Part shown: one piece after another, positions 8,704 to 17,375 of the stretch
Numbering within the stretch: position 1 is the stretch's first letter
Layout of the letters: every line of letters begins with the position of its first letter
Source of the DNA: an uncultured Verrucomicrobiales bacterium
GTDB lineage: Bacteria; Verrucomicrobiota; Verrucomicrobiia; Verrucomicrobiales; DEV007
Length of the DNA stretch: 62,507 nucleotides
NCBI GenBank assembly: GCA_943789025.1
Contig: CALSSN010000003.1
Location: forward strand, 1 to 62,507
Reading direction: 5' to 3'
The notes under the pieces: generated by a model
What the model was told of the DNA's origin: nothing
Seen by the model: only the letters and a program-made list of their open reading frames with translations
Databases searched by the model: none
Position numbers and translations under genes: made by a program

Positions 8704-8892
8704 CTATTCCGCAGTGGCAGTGGCAGCAGGCGCGGACGCGCTGGTCTTTTCTGCTTTCACGCTGGCACCGCCAGCGAGGAAAGAACATCCAGCCGCGCCA
8801 AGCAGCAGCAGCATAGTCACCAGTCCGAGGATGCTGAGAATGTCACCCAAAGTGGCGCCGCGGCACAAAGAAATTCGAGCTTGAGAATTCAT
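8704..8892 (-). CDS. Small single-span membrane protein (possible)
   Basis: A 62-residue frame on the minus strand. A short basic N-terminus leads into a hydrophobic helix (ILSILGLVTMLLLLGAAGC) at about residues 19-37. Soluble Ala/Thr/Ser-rich residues follow, a pattern typical of real small inner-membrane or lipoprotein-like peptides rather than a shadow frame. The AAGC stretch is lipobox-like but sits far from the N-terminus. It occupies an otherwise empty gap between the coiled-coil protein and repeat A2. Unrecognised; coding status uncertain. Confidence 0.45.
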   Translation of the reverse strand: MNSQARISLCRGATLGDILSILGLVTMLLLLGAAGCSFLAGGASVKAEKTSASAPAATATAE

Positions 8893-9057
8893 TGCCGCTA
8901 AAATGCACAGATGCAGAGATTTTGCAACGTCTGGCTCTCTGATTTAGCAATCTTTTCACGAGCGCTCTGATGGGGCGAGCACAGCCGACACGACAGTCTC
9001 GCAGACATAAAAGCCACAGCAGGCGATCCTCTTTTGGATCGAGGGCAATTGACCTGA

Positions 9058-9306
9058 TGAGCCTAAAAACGAGAATGGGGTGTCGCAATTTGTCATCCAA
9101 AGGAGCTTGCGACGATGGATTTCGGGCCTGCGAACCTCTCTCGAATCCCCTTACGCCATAGGCCAAGGGCAATTCAGAGACTTGGCTTCGCATCTATCCG
9201 CCCATCTGCGCTTGTCTACACCACCATTTTCACATTCTCTCAAAGCTCGGTTTAAGATGATAAGATTCGGCCTTTTTCACGTTTCAGAACTCACCCCGAA
9301 GGCGAG
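9058..9306 (+). repeat. Dispersed repeat family A, copy 2
   Basis: Same orientation as copy 1. Shares GAATGGGGTGTCGCAA, GGAGCTTGCGACGATGG, a following TTTCGGGCCTGCG block, CTGCGCTTGTCTAC and AAGATGATAAGATTCGG. It keeps the right end TTTCAGAACTCACCCCGAAG that copy 3 also has but copy 1 lacks. The element ends about 7 bp before the stop codon of the convergent amidase gene, so it may serve as that gene's 3' untranslated DNA. Confidence 0.85.
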
Positions 9307-9312
9307 GAAGAC

Positions 9313-10122
9313 TTACTGCAATTCAATCCCTTTCAATTCCGCTTCCTTATACTCCTCAAGATAAGCTTCCAGGGCATTACTGATCGCAGTGACAACCCGC
9401 AGCCGGTAGGCAGAATTCTCGTAATCCTCTCGCTCCGCCTGATTGGAAAGAAAACCGCATTCCAGCAAAACTGAGGGCGCCTTCGTGTTTCTGGTCACCC
9501 AGAACTGACTGTTTCTGGCGCCACGATCGCGGACCTTCATGTCCGCCACGACTGCTTTTTGAATCTTTCTGGCTAGTAACTCACCCCGCTGATCTCGAAA
9601 CGTCACTCCCTCACTGACCCCTAGTGACCGCCTGATCGCTCCCATGGTAGCCAGGCTCTTCGGCCATGAATAATAAGTTTCAAAACCCGAGACTGAGGGT
9701 TTGTGGGAATAATTGAAGTGAATACTGACAAAGGCTTTGGCGTCAGAGGCGTTCGCAACCTGGCAACGCCTATCCAGTGAGAGCGCCTTATCTTCCTCCC
9801 GGGTCATCATCACATCCAACCCCCGTGCTCGAAGCTCTTTGGCCAATTCATGTCCCAAACGAAGCGCCCAACGTTTCTCCTGAACTCCCCCACCCGTGGT
9901 GCCTCCGTCAATTCCCCCATGTCCCGGATCCACTACGATGTCGACATTTCGTTTCTCGCGAAAAGCCTGTTGCTTTCCTTCTGGACTCAATTTTCCGGAA
10001 CTCACCACCTCTTCGTGGTCAGAATATTTTAATATTTCTGGCTTGTAAGTGCGGATCTGAAGAAGACAAATTAAAAAAAACCCAAGAAATACGAGGCAAA
10101 AAAACTTTTTAAGCATGTTCAT
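9313..10122 (-). CDS. N-acetylmuramoyl-L-alanine amidase (Amidase_3)
   Basis: Zinc amidase that cuts the bond between MurNAc and the peptide stem of peptidoglycan. The 269-residue product has an N-terminal hydrophobic anchor or signal (residues 4-22) and one Amidase_3 domain from about residue 59. The zinc ligands are visible as His68 in DPGHGG, Glu82 in VQEKRWAL and His135 in SIHFN; the catalytic Glu221 is in LLECGFLSN. There is no AMIN or SPOR domain. It is divergent from a LysM-repeat protein across a 90-bp AT-rich gap, so the pair probably serves cell-wall remodelling from a shared control region. Confidence 0.92.
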   Translation of the reverse strand: MNMLKKFFCLVFLGFFLICLLQIRTYKPEILKYSDHEEVVSSGKLSPEGKQQAFREKRNVDIVVDPGHGGIDGGTTGGGVQEKRWALRLGHELAKELRARGLDVMMTREEDKALSLDRRCQVANASDAKAFVSIHFNYSHKPSVSGFETYYSWPKSLATMGAIRRSLGVSEGVTFRDQRGELLARKIQKAVVADMKVRDRGARNSQFWVTRNTKAPSVLLECGFLSNQAEREDYENSAYRLRVVTAISNALEAYLEEYKEAELKGIELQ

Positions 10123-10157
10123 GGAAAAAAAAGCGAAAAAACCTGCAATTAATCGAC

Positions 10158-10205
10158 TTTTATTAAAATTTAAGATTGATTAATGAGTTTTTTTTATTAA
10201 AATTT
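10158..10205. promoter_or_regulatory. AT-rich bidirectional control region with 14-bp direct repeat
   Basis: The 14-mer TTTTATTAAAATTT occurs perfectly twice, at 10158-10171 and 10192-10205, within an AT tract much richer than its surroundings. It sits between the divergent amidase and LysM genes. It could bind a shared regulator or a nucleoid protein, or supply UP-element-like promoter DNA. Confidence 0.5.
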
Positions 10206-10211
10206 TTTATT

Positions 10212-11378
10212 ATGATAAAAGATTGCGGATTTTTACTCATAGGTTTGGTTTCCTTCGCTTCTCTTACCACAGCGCTGGCCGAACGTCCCGCCAAGGATCA
10301 GATAGGCCATCAGGTCTACTTCCTCAAGACTCGAGCACATGACAATGGCAGTCGATTCGATGTCGTCGAACGAAAATTCGAAGCCTCTTCCGGCCAGAAA
10401 GTCAGCAAAGCATCCTCCCAGCTCTCCAGAAATCACAAGCGGCACTTTGTCGTCGCCAAGCCAACTGCCGCTGCTGCTTCCTTTGGCTCTTCGAAACACT
10501 ACACGGTCCGCAGCGGTGACAGTCTCTGGGGTATCTCCAAGCGATTCGGGATCAACCTGGCAGCACTTCGCGAGGCGAACCAGCTTTCAGGAAATGCTAT
10601 CTCCGCAGGCCAGATCCTTGCCATCCCCCGAGCCAGTGCGGCAGTCAATAAAGTCCCCTCCACCGGAGCTGCCTCTCCGAAGATAGCTTCCTCCTATACC
10701 GTGCGGGCTGGGGATACCCTCACAGCTATTTCCACCTCTCACAAAGTCAGCGTTGATCGTATTCTTACCCTCAACGGATTGACAGCGGATACCATTCACC
10801 CGGGCCAGCGACTTCTACTTTATGGCGACGAGCCTCGTCAGAGCAAAACTTCAACCGGAAGGAAAGCAGTGGTCAGAAAAGAAGGCCGAGGCTATCAGGT
10901 GAACCGCGCTTACACCGTCGCTCAGGGAGATACGCTATCCAGCATCGCCCGTGCCCATGGGACCAGAGTGGAGACGCTCCAAAAGACGAACAGGATTCAG
11001 GATGCCAGTTCCCTTAGGACAGGCCAACGGCTGCTTATCCCTGGAGCGCCCCTCCAGAAGCACGCAGCGTTACCGTCACCAATCGCTTCATCGCACAGCT
11101 CTGGACTCCGGAAAACCTCGTCCCCAACAAAGGTGTTACGCCCAACGGAGGTTCGTATTCCCCAACAAAATCAGATTTCTCAAAAAGAAAATCCTGACGA
11201 GAACTTCATTTCCTACACCTTGCAAGCCCACGACACACTCGAATCGGTAGCCCGGACTTTTTATACCACAGCAGCTGAGCTGCGTAGGATCAATGGCATC
11301 AATCAGAGGAGCAGAACGAGCAAGGGTAAAACTCTTCTTATTCCGGTTTCCGGACTTTTTTCTGACCTCTCTTCTTAG
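10212..11378 (+). CDS. Exported protein with four LysM domains
   Basis: Peptidoglycan-binding protein. Starting at ATG 10212 gives 388 residues and a clean signal peptide (MIKDCGFLLIGLV, cleavage near ALA-ER). An in-frame ATG at 10176 lies in AT-rich promoter-like DNA and adds an unsuitable N-terminus. Four LysM repeats are visible at about residues 97-139, 162-203, 234-277 and 335-378, the first three opening with YTV and a GD dipeptide. The fourth is degenerate (AHDT in place of xGDT). Linkers are Ser/Thr/Lys-rich. No catalytic domain is present, so it is probably a scaffold or targeting factor, plausibly working with the divergently encoded amidase. Confidence 0.9.
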   Translation: MIKDCGFLLIGLVSFASLTTALAERPAKDQIGHQVYFLKTRAHDNGSRFDVVERKFEASSGQKVSKASSQLSRNHKRHFVVAKPTAAAASFGSSKHYTVRSGDSLWGISKRFGINLAALREANQLSGNAISAGQILAIPRASAAVNKVPSTGAASPKIASSYTVRAGDTLTAISTSHKVSVDRILTLNGLTADTIHPGQRLLLYGDEPRQSKTSTGRKAVVRKEGRGYQVNRAYTVAQGDTLSSIARAHGTRVETLQKTNRIQDASSLRTGQRLLIPGAPLQKHAALPSPIASSHSSGLRKTSSPTKVLRPTEVRIPQQNQISQKENPDENFISYTLQAHDTLESVARTFYTTAAELRRINGINQRSRTSKGKTLLIPVSGLFSDLSS

Positions 11379-11498
11379 CTTCGCAGACCGCGTATTTTTC
11401 GCGGAAACAGCTGACCTCAGTATTTGGCAGAAACCGACACCGGGGGAAAACTTTCTCTAATGTCTTATTTTTGTTGAATACACGTCCCTGTTTATTCT

Positions 11499-12053
11499 AT
11501 GCTGTCACTAATGGCAGCGACGGAATGGTTCTTACTCAAGGCTAATGATAAAGAGGTCTACGGCCCCGTCACCCTCGGGGAGCTTAAATTATGGGCGGTC
11601 GCTGCAAAGATCTCCCCCATGGATCGGATCTCCAACGACAACCGAGCCAGTTGGTCCAGGGCGCCGATGATTCCCGACTTGCAGATGGACTGGCTCATCG
11701 AATTGGAAGATGATCACCTCTATGGCCCCACCTGCATCGCCACCATCGAAGAGTTCATCAAATCAGGCGAGATTTCAGGTGCGACTATTCTTGTCAACTG
11801 CCTCGAAAACAAGCGCATTGCGGTCGAAGACTGTCCGGCTTTCACCAACATTCTAGCTAACCAAGAGAATCAGGAGGAGGAGTCGAGCGCGAAAAAAATC
11901 AAAGAGGTCAAATCGCTTAAGAAACCACTTTTCAGCGGAAGAAAAGTTGAGGAACGCCTTCTTCTTCTTGAAAATAATATTGCACAGCTCCGAAATGAAG
12001 TCGGTGGCTTAAGAGAGGCCTTACGGGACCTGAAGTCGCATATTTCTCGCTGA
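11499..12053 (+). CDS. GYF_2-like domain protein with C-terminal coiled coil
   Basis: A 184-residue soluble protein. The N-terminus (WFLLKANDKEVYGPVTLGEL) matches the GYF_2/DUF4339 pattern: an aromatic start, a central YGP and a following helix. A second, weaker copy follows at residues 66-95 (WLIELEDDHLYGP). Residues 120-140 are acidic and basic linker, and the last 40 residues form a leucine-zipper-like helix, suggesting oligomerisation. Such domains usually bind proline-rich peptides, but the partner is unknown. An alternative start at ATG 11511 is equally plausible. The gene probably heads a short run with the DUF3820-like gene. Confidence 0.75.
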   Translation: MLSLMAATEWFLLKANDKEVYGPVTLGELKLWAVAAKISPMDRISNDNRASWSRAPMIPDLQMDWLIELEDDHLYGPTCIATIEEFIKSGEISGATILVNCLENKRIAVEDCPAFTNILANQENQEEESSAKKIKEVKSLKKPLFSGRKVEERLLLLENNIAQLRNEVGGLREALRDLKSHISR

Positions 12054-12147
12054 AAAAGAGGGCAGGAAAGCCCGCTTGGTTTGAGACACTGTGATAGATC
12101 GCTGCTTTTTTACGCTCGAGCTTCCAGCGGCTCGGCAGACTCAAGAG

Positions 12148-12516
12148 ATGGATCAAGTTCCGAAAAAAGAGCAATCCTCGGCGCTGCCTTCCGATACAAC
12201 GGGACTTCCAGTGTTTAATCGTGAGGAGTTCGCTGAGCTCCTGGATGCCGTGGCCAAGACCCACATGCCTTTCGGTAAGTATGGGCCTGCCGCCTACCCC
12301 CCTGATGGGCTGCCTGTCTACGAACTGCCATCAGAATATCTCCAATGGTTCTCCGCCAAGGGCTTTCCAGATGGAAAACTCGGACGCCTCATGAGCACGG
12401 TCTACCAACTCAAATGCGATGGAGCAGACACCATCTTCGACGGCTTTCGCAAAGCTGGCGCTGGGCCTCATCTTGATCGCAAAAAACAACGCCAGCGCAA
12501 TTTTGAATTCGAATAA
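12148..12516 (+). CDS. DUF3820 family protein
   Basis: A small soluble protein of 122 residues from ATG 12148; an in-frame GTG at 12091 would give 141. The core MPFGKYGP, then GLPVYELPSEYLQWF, then FPDGKLGRLM is the DUF3820 signature. This family is annotated in databases as a putative quorum-sensing-regulated virulence factor and its biochemical role is not established. The C-terminus is basic (RKKQRQRNFEFE). It lies about 40-95 bp after the GYF-type gene, depending on the start, and may be co-transcribed. Confidence 0.75.
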   Translation: MDQVPKKEQSSALPSDTTGLPVFNREEFAELLDAVAKTHMPFGKYGPAAYPPDGLPVYELPSEYLQWFSAKGFPDGKLGRLMSTVYQLKCDGADTIFDGFRKAGAGPHLDRKKQRQRNFEFE

Positions 12517-12710
12517 GCGAATAAGCCAGAACCACGGTAGCCATCCAGGGTACTCGCTTGGGATAAAGAATGCGCTCTCCTCGTCTGGTCGTGGCTGGGG
12601 CTTTTTTTGTTCAGGGCTTGAAAAGTGGCACGCACCTGCGAGGTGAAGGAAGTGGCGCGTGACAAGATGGCCACCGATTCGAGAGTCTCTCATCCATTCA
12701 ATGATCGATC

Positions 12711-14000
12711 ATGGCAATTGCTGACCTCAGAGGCATCCTTCATTACGTTCCGCAATTCCGCGGACGCACCTTTGTGGTTGCGGTCGACGGCGCGGTTCTC
12801 GCCTCCCCGCAGCAAGCGCAACTGATGGTGGATCTCGCATCCCTCCATAATCTGGACATCCGTCTTGTTCTCGTATTTGGCGCGCGGAGGCAAATCCAAG
12901 AGGCAGCGGAAAAAACAAGTGTCACACCAAGCAATCTAGATGGCACAGGGCCGACCGACGAGGCTACACTGGAACTCTGCCTCTCTGCGATTTCCCGCCT
13001 GTCAGGCGAGCTCATGCGCGGCCTTACCACGGTCGGACTCCGAACTGCCACTCCCAATGCCATTTCCGCTCACCCAGCGGGCATCGTGGACGCGATCGAT
13101 CAGCTCCACACGGGACGCATCGAGGACGTCGACTCCCGCGGGCTCCGCACCATTCTCGACGACGGGATGATTCCACTGGTTGCCCCTCTGACCTACGACC
13201 GCTCTGGACAGGCTCTTCGGCTCAATTCAGATGCCGTTGCCGTCGCCATCGGGCGTGAGATCGGTGCCGACAAGATCCTGTTCCTCTCAGAAGAGCCGTG
13301 CCCGCGCAGCCTCAGTCCGGATGGAGGTGGACAGATCCCCTCGGGAAATGCGATCAGCCTTGCGCATCGGCTCGAGGCTAAAGGCGACCGCCCCAGCCTC
13401 GCCTCCAAGTTTCGCCACGCTTCCAAAGCATGCGAAGGGAGCGTTTCGCGTGTTCATATCATCGATGGCAATGATCCTGAGTCACTTCTCTCTGAACTTT
13501 TCAGTAACGAGGGGGTCGGTCTCATGGTCTATGCTGACGACTACCTGCTCGTCCGTTCCGCTGTTGAAGCTGACATTCCCGAGATTCTCACACTCATCGA
13601 GGGGGCGATCGAAGAGGGTGAAATTCTTCATCGCTCCTATGACACCATTCTCATGAGCATTGCCGACTTTTCTCTTCTTGAGGTCGACGGCAATCCCATT
13701 GGCTGTGTCGCCGTCCACCAATCAGAGGATTTTCCGGAAACCGCGGAACTGGCATGCCTTTTTGTTCGCCAGAGTCACAAAGGACAAGGATATGGCGCAA
13801 GACTCGTCGCTCACGCAGAACAGATCGCCATCGAACGTGGCGCGCAGCAACTCGTCGTTCTGACCACGCGGGCAAAGGGCTACTTCGAACGAGTCGGAAA
13901 CTTTTCCTCAGCTGATCCCTCTCAATTACCTGCTTTCAGGCTCTCCAGCTATCAGTCTTCCGGTCGGGGCTCAATTGTTCTTCTAAAGACCCTCTCGTAA
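12711..14000 (+). CDS. argA: N-acetylglutamate synthase
   Basis: First step of arginine synthesis: acetyl-CoA plus glutamate to N-acetylglutamate. The 429-residue product has the classical ArgA layout, an amino-acid-kinase-like domain (about residues 1-280) followed by a GNAT acetyltransferase domain (about 290-429). In the kinase-like part, DGAVLASP and LVLVFGARRQI are visible near the start and LNSDAVAVAIGREIGADKI later. In the GNAT part the acetyl-CoA loop reads VRQSHKGQGYGARLV, and the closing KGYFERVGN motif is intact. The kinase domain normally acts as the arginine sensor. No other arg gene is in the window, so it is isolated. Confidence 0.92.
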   Translation: MAIADLRGILHYVPQFRGRTFVVAVDGAVLASPQQAQLMVDLASLHNLDIRLVLVFGARRQIQEAAEKTSVTPSNLDGTGPTDEATLELCLSAISRLSGELMRGLTTVGLRTATPNAISAHPAGIVDAIDQLHTGRIEDVDSRGLRTILDDGMIPLVAPLTYDRSGQALRLNSDAVAVAIGREIGADKILFLSEEPCPRSLSPDGGGQIPSGNAISLAHRLEAKGDRPSLASKFRHASKACEGSVSRVHIIDGNDPESLLSELFSNEGVGLMVYADDYLLVRSAVEADIPEILTLIEGAIEEGEILHRSYDTILMSIADFSLLEVDGNPIGCVAVHQSEDFPETAELACLFVRQSHKGQGYGARLVAHAEQIAIERGAQQLVVLTTRAKGYFERVGNFSSADPSQLPAFRLSSYQSSGRGSIVLLKTLS

Positions 14001-14005
14001 ACCGA

Positions 14006-14989
14006 TCACTGAATGGCCTCATTGACAAGCTTTTCAAGCGTCACGATGTCAGCCGCAAAGGCCCGAATCCCCTGCGCCGTTTTCTCAGTAGCCATGGCAT
14101 CCTCGTTGAGGCGGTAGCGGAAGATTTTTTCATCCAGTTCCAGGCGTTCCATGGCGGCATCCTGAGCTGTCGAGGGGTCGAGCTTCCTCACGACGGGATC
14201 ACTGAAATTTTGTAATTCTTCGAGAAGTCCAGGGCTGATCGTCAGAAGATCACACCCTGCAAGTTCAATAATCTGCCCTTTGTTTCGGAAGCTCGCACCC
14301 ATCACCTCGGTCGCGTAACCGAATTTTTTAAAGTAATTATAGATTCCTTGCACCGATTGCACGCCGGGGTCGGCTGCTCCCTGGTAGTCGATTCCGGTTT
14401 CTTTTCGATACCAATCGTAGATCCTCCCCACAAAAGGCGAGATCAGCTGAACTTTGGCCTCGGCACAGGCAATCGCCTGAATTTCTGAAAAAAGAAGCGT
14501 CAGATTGCAATGAATCGCTTCCTTCTCGAGCTCTTCAGCGGCTTTGATTCCCTCCCAGGTACTGGCAATTTTGATTAAAACCCGTTCGCGCTGAATGCCC
14601 TCTTTTTCGTAAAGACTGATGAGTGTGTGTGCTTTTTCAATGGTCGCTTCGGTATCGAAACTCATCCGCGCATCTGTCTCCGTTGAAACACGCCCGGGAA
14701 CAATGTCGAGAATCGCTTTGCCGAAAAGAATAAGAACGCGGTCAATGATCGCTTCGACACGGGCTGCTGCCCCCGAGCCTGTCGCCGGCACTTCCGCAAT
14801 GGCTTGATCGAGAAGATGACGGTATTCAGGCTGTTTCACCGCTTTTAAAATAAGCGAAGGATTTGTCGTGGCGTCCTGCGGCTTGTATTCCTCCATCGAT
14901 CGGAAATCTCCGGTGTCGGCGACCACTTTCGTGAACTGCTTGAGTTGGTCGAGCTGGGAAAATGAGGAGTGGGAATCGGTGGCATCCAT
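14006..14989 (-). CDS. tal: Transaldolase
   Basis: Moves dihydroxyacetone units between sugar phosphates in the non-oxidative pentose phosphate pathway. The start at 14989 gives 327 residues, a TalB-like length. The open frame continues to 15178, but those extra codons run into repeat B2 and are not family-like. The Schiff-base Lys140 sits in [11 protein letters not shown]. Other family blocks are [44 protein letters not shown] and GCDLLTISP. It converges with argA (6 bp between stops). The repeat lies about 90 bp upstream of the start, where a promoter would be expected. Confidence 0.95.
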   Translation of the reverse strand: MDATDSHSSFSQLDQLKQFTKVVADTGDFRSMEEYKPQDATTNPSLILKAVKQPEYRHLLDQAIAEVPATGSGAAARVEAIIDRVLILFGKAILDIVPGRVSTETDARMSFDTEATIEKAHTLISLYEKEGIQRERVLIKIASTWEGIKAAEELEKEAIHCNLTLLFSEIQAIACAEAKVQLISPFVGRIYDWYRKETGIDYQGAADPGVQSVQGIYNYFKKFGYATEVMGASFRNKGQIIELAGCDLLTISPGLLEELQNFSDPVVRKLDPSTAQDAAMERLELDEKIFRYRLNEDAMATEKTAQGIRAFAADIVTLEKLVNEAIQ

Positions 14990-15080
14990 AGAGTGAAACC
15001 TTACGCATAAAACCTCGTGCTCCACATCACAAAAATTGATTGAAGGAGCATCGCGGAAAAATGAGTGACTTATAAGACAT

Positions 15081-15312
15081 CTAAGGAGGGTCTGATTAAG
15101 GGCGGTGCCCTTCATTGTTATTCGGATTCTGTGTGGCACGGCGCGAGGCGAAAGTGGATGAACGTCCACGACCAACAAGCAACAAAGCCACGCTGGGTAC
15201 GGGCAGCAACCCGAAGGGCTTCTTCAGCGGGCCCAGAGCGCGGCGATGCTGACTTCAATCCAATCGCATTCCAAGTGGCGGGTGGAGCAATGGATCAGAC
15301 CTTGCCTAACTT
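15081..15312 (-). repeat. Dispersed repeat family B, copy 2 (most complete)
   Basis: About 232 bp, inverted relative to copies 1 and 3. Both termini are recognisable: CTAAGGAGGGTCTGATT on one side and, read from the other side, GCAAGGTCTGATCCA, which together form imperfect terminal inverted repeats around GGTCTGAT. The interior carries GCCACTTGGAATG, AGTCAGCATCG, GGGTTGCTGCCCG, GCGTGGCTTTGTTGC and TTGGTCGTGGA in the element's own orientation. No protein-coding capacity is credible. It lies just upstream of tal. Confidence 0.88.
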
Positions 15313-15476
15313 ATATCAACTTTTAAGGGATTTTAGGGAAAATGCGTTTTATGAATAGATTGCAACATCTTCATGCTGTTTTTTCCCAGAAAGCGGAATC
15401 CGCTTGATGCAGATCACGCAGATGCTTTAAATAGAGCATCACCTGAGACTGCCGCTTTTACTCCACTCCTTCTCTT

Positions 15477-15788
15477 ATGATTCACGCTGTATTTTTCTGG
15501 CTGCGATCTGATCTGACAGAAGCCGAAAGAACCCTGTTTCAAGACGAGCTTCTGCTCCTTCTTGATCTTCCTTATCTTGTTCAAGGCAAGGTCGGGAGAC
15601 CTGCCGCGACCACCCACCGCGAGGGAGTGACCGACCATTCCTTTGATTTTTCCTTACTGCTCGAATTCAAGAGCATGGAGGATCACGACGCCTACCAGGT
15701 GAGTGATCCCGCTCATGACCGCTTCATTGACACCTGCAAAGGGCTCTGGGAAAAAGTCCGGGTCCTTGATTCCGATCCCGTTATCTAG
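15477..15788 (+). CDS. Stress-responsive A/B barrel (Dabb) domain protein
   Basis: A 103-residue dimeric alpha-beta barrel protein. The opening MIHAVFFWLRSDLTE, the central DHSFDFSLLLEFKSMEDHDAYQ-type strand-helix, and the PAHDRFIDT segment match the Dabb family, single-domain proteins of mostly unknown substrate. It is transcribed away from repeat B2 and stands about 140 bp upstream of rpoN. No catalytic assignment is possible from sequence alone. Confidence 0.85.
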   Translation: MIHAVFFWLRSDLTEAERTLFQDELLLLLDLPYLVQGKVGRPAATTHREGVTDHSFDFSLLLEFKSMEDHDAYQVSDPAHDRFIDTCKGLWEKVRVLDSDPVI

Positions 15789-15926
15789 TCATGATAACTG
15801 CATCGATAAGAGCTCTTGAAAAGAAAGAGGAAGGGATCAGCCCTTTAACAGGCAAGATTATTCAGATCTTGTAAAATTTGGCATATTTTCTGCTCTATAT
15901 TTCTTAAACTGCGCTAGATTAGTGCA

Positions 15927-17327
15927 GTGAGCGAACAGGGACTCCATCTCAGGCAGGGGCTTCAGCAGACGATCGGTCCGCAGATGCAGCAGAGCCTGAA
16001 TATTCTGCAGGTCCCTTCGATCGAGTTGCGCCAGCTCGTTCGGGCGGAGATGGAACAAAACCCGACTCTTGAGGACGTAACCGAGGAGGTTTCCCTGGAG
16101 GAAATTTCAACGGGTGAAGAAGGCTTTGAAGAGCCTGAGGTTGACATTATCACTACCGACTGGAGTGACTTCCTCGACAATCAAGCCCCTTCTCCCGGCA
16201 TCAACCGAGCCGATGAGGATGCGCGGCGACAGTTCATGCTTGATTCGCTGGTCTCTCACCCAACGCTTCAGGAGTACCTGCGAGGCCAGATTGAGCTCAT
16301 CGGTTTGCCTCGCTCTGTCGCCAATGCCGTAGAGATTCTGCTCGGGGACATGGACGACAGCGGTTTTCTGGAGACTGGAATCGAGGACCTCTGCCTTTCG
16401 TTGGCGCTTCCCATGGCGGACCTGCTGGCGGCAAAAAAGGTTCTCAACGGGCTCGATCCACCTGGAGTCGGGGCCGCCGATCTGCGCGACAGCTTGTTGA
16501 TCCAGCTGGAGCGCTTGAAGCAGACAGGAACCTTGGCCTACCGAGTTGTCGAGCGCCATCTCGCTGCTTTGGCGAGAAAGCGATTTGAAGAGATTGCGCG
16601 TGACCTGGGGTCAACCCCTGACCAGGTCATTGCTGCGCAGGATAAGATTTCCAGCCTCGATCCCTATCCGGCCAGAAACTTCTCATCCCAGCCGACCATT
16701 TATATCCGCCCCGATGTCATCGTTACGCGGGCAGCCGATGGCGACTACGTAGTCCGCCTGACTGGTGAGGCGGTTCCTGACCTGAGAGTCAGTGGCGATT
16801 ATCTCGAAATGCTCGCTGAATCTGGAGGAAATCGCGATGCTCGAAAATACATTCGAGGGAAAATACGAGACAGCAAATTCCTCATTCGAAGCATCCAGCA
16901 ACGCCAGGAGACGATTCAAAAAATTGCCGCCCAGATCGTCGCGCGCCAACGGGACTTTCTTCGAGACGGAACGGACCGCCTCCATCCGATGAACATGGCA
17001 GAGATCGCAAATTCCATCGATGTCCACGAAACCACTGTCAGCCGTGCCGTATCTGGAAAGTACATTCTGACACCTCAAGGCCTCTTCGAGCTCAGGTTCT
17101 TTTTCTCAAGCGGCTACCAGACTGATTCTGGGGATGCCATGAGTAATGTTGGAGTCAAAAATGCAATTTCTAGCCTCGTGGACGACGAAGACTCCTCCCA
17201 CCCGCTCAGCGATCAGAAAATCGTCGAGCTTCTCGAGGACAAAGGCATCCGAATTGCCCGAAGGACCGTTGCAAAATATCGAGACGCCCTGAAGATACTT
17301 CCCAGCCACCTCCGACGCGGTGCCTGA
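15927..17327 (+). CDS. rpoN: RNA polymerase sigma-54 factor
   Basis: Alternative sigma factor that needs an AAA+ enhancer-binding activator to melt promoters. The 466-residue product starts at GTG 15927. Region I (residues 6-50) is glutamine- and leucine-rich with QMQQSLNILQVPSIELRQL; region II is acidic (about 51-100). The core-binding domain covers about 110-290. The helix-turn-helix region reads MAEIANSIDVHETTVSRAVSGKY, and the RpoN box ARRTVAKYRD occupies 444-453. No enhancer-binding protein and no ptsN or hpf gene accompanies it. It is followed after about 50 bp by the mrp-type gene on the same strand. Confidence 0.97.
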   Translation: MSEQGLHLRQGLQQTIGPQMQQSLNILQVPSIELRQLVRAEMEQNPTLEDVTEEVSLEEISTGEEGFEEPEVDIITTDWSDFLDNQAPSPGINRADEDARRQFMLDSLVSHPTLQEYLRGQIELIGLPRSVANAVEILLGDMDDSGFLETGIEDLCLSLALPMADLLAAKKVLNGLDPPGVGAADLRDSLLIQLERLKQTGTLAYRVVERHLAALARKRFEEIARDLGSTPDQVIAAQDKISSLDPYPARNFSSQPTIYIRPDVIVTRAADGDYVVRLTGEAVPDLRVSGDYLEMLAESGGNRDARKYIRGKIRDSKFLIRSIQQRQETIQKIAAQIVARQRDFLRDGTDRLHPMNMAEIANSIDVHETTVSRAVSGKYILTPQGLFELRFFFSSGYQTDSGDAMSNVGVKNAISSLVDDEDSSHPLSDQKIVELLEDKGIRIARRTVAKYRDALKILPSHLRRGA

Positions 17328-17375
17328 TCCCGGAAGGCAAAAGACCACTTTTCCGGCAATTACCTGAAAATATTT

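Noticed and set aside
12520..12615. Terminator with T-run after the DUF3820-like gene
   Set aside because: A run of T follows GTGGCTGGGGC, but the matching left arm has several mismatches, so I could not support a stable stem.
17326..17360. Hairpin between rpoN and the Mrp-type gene as a terminator
   Set aside because: Pairing is short and broken, no T-run follows, and spacing suggests co-transcription.
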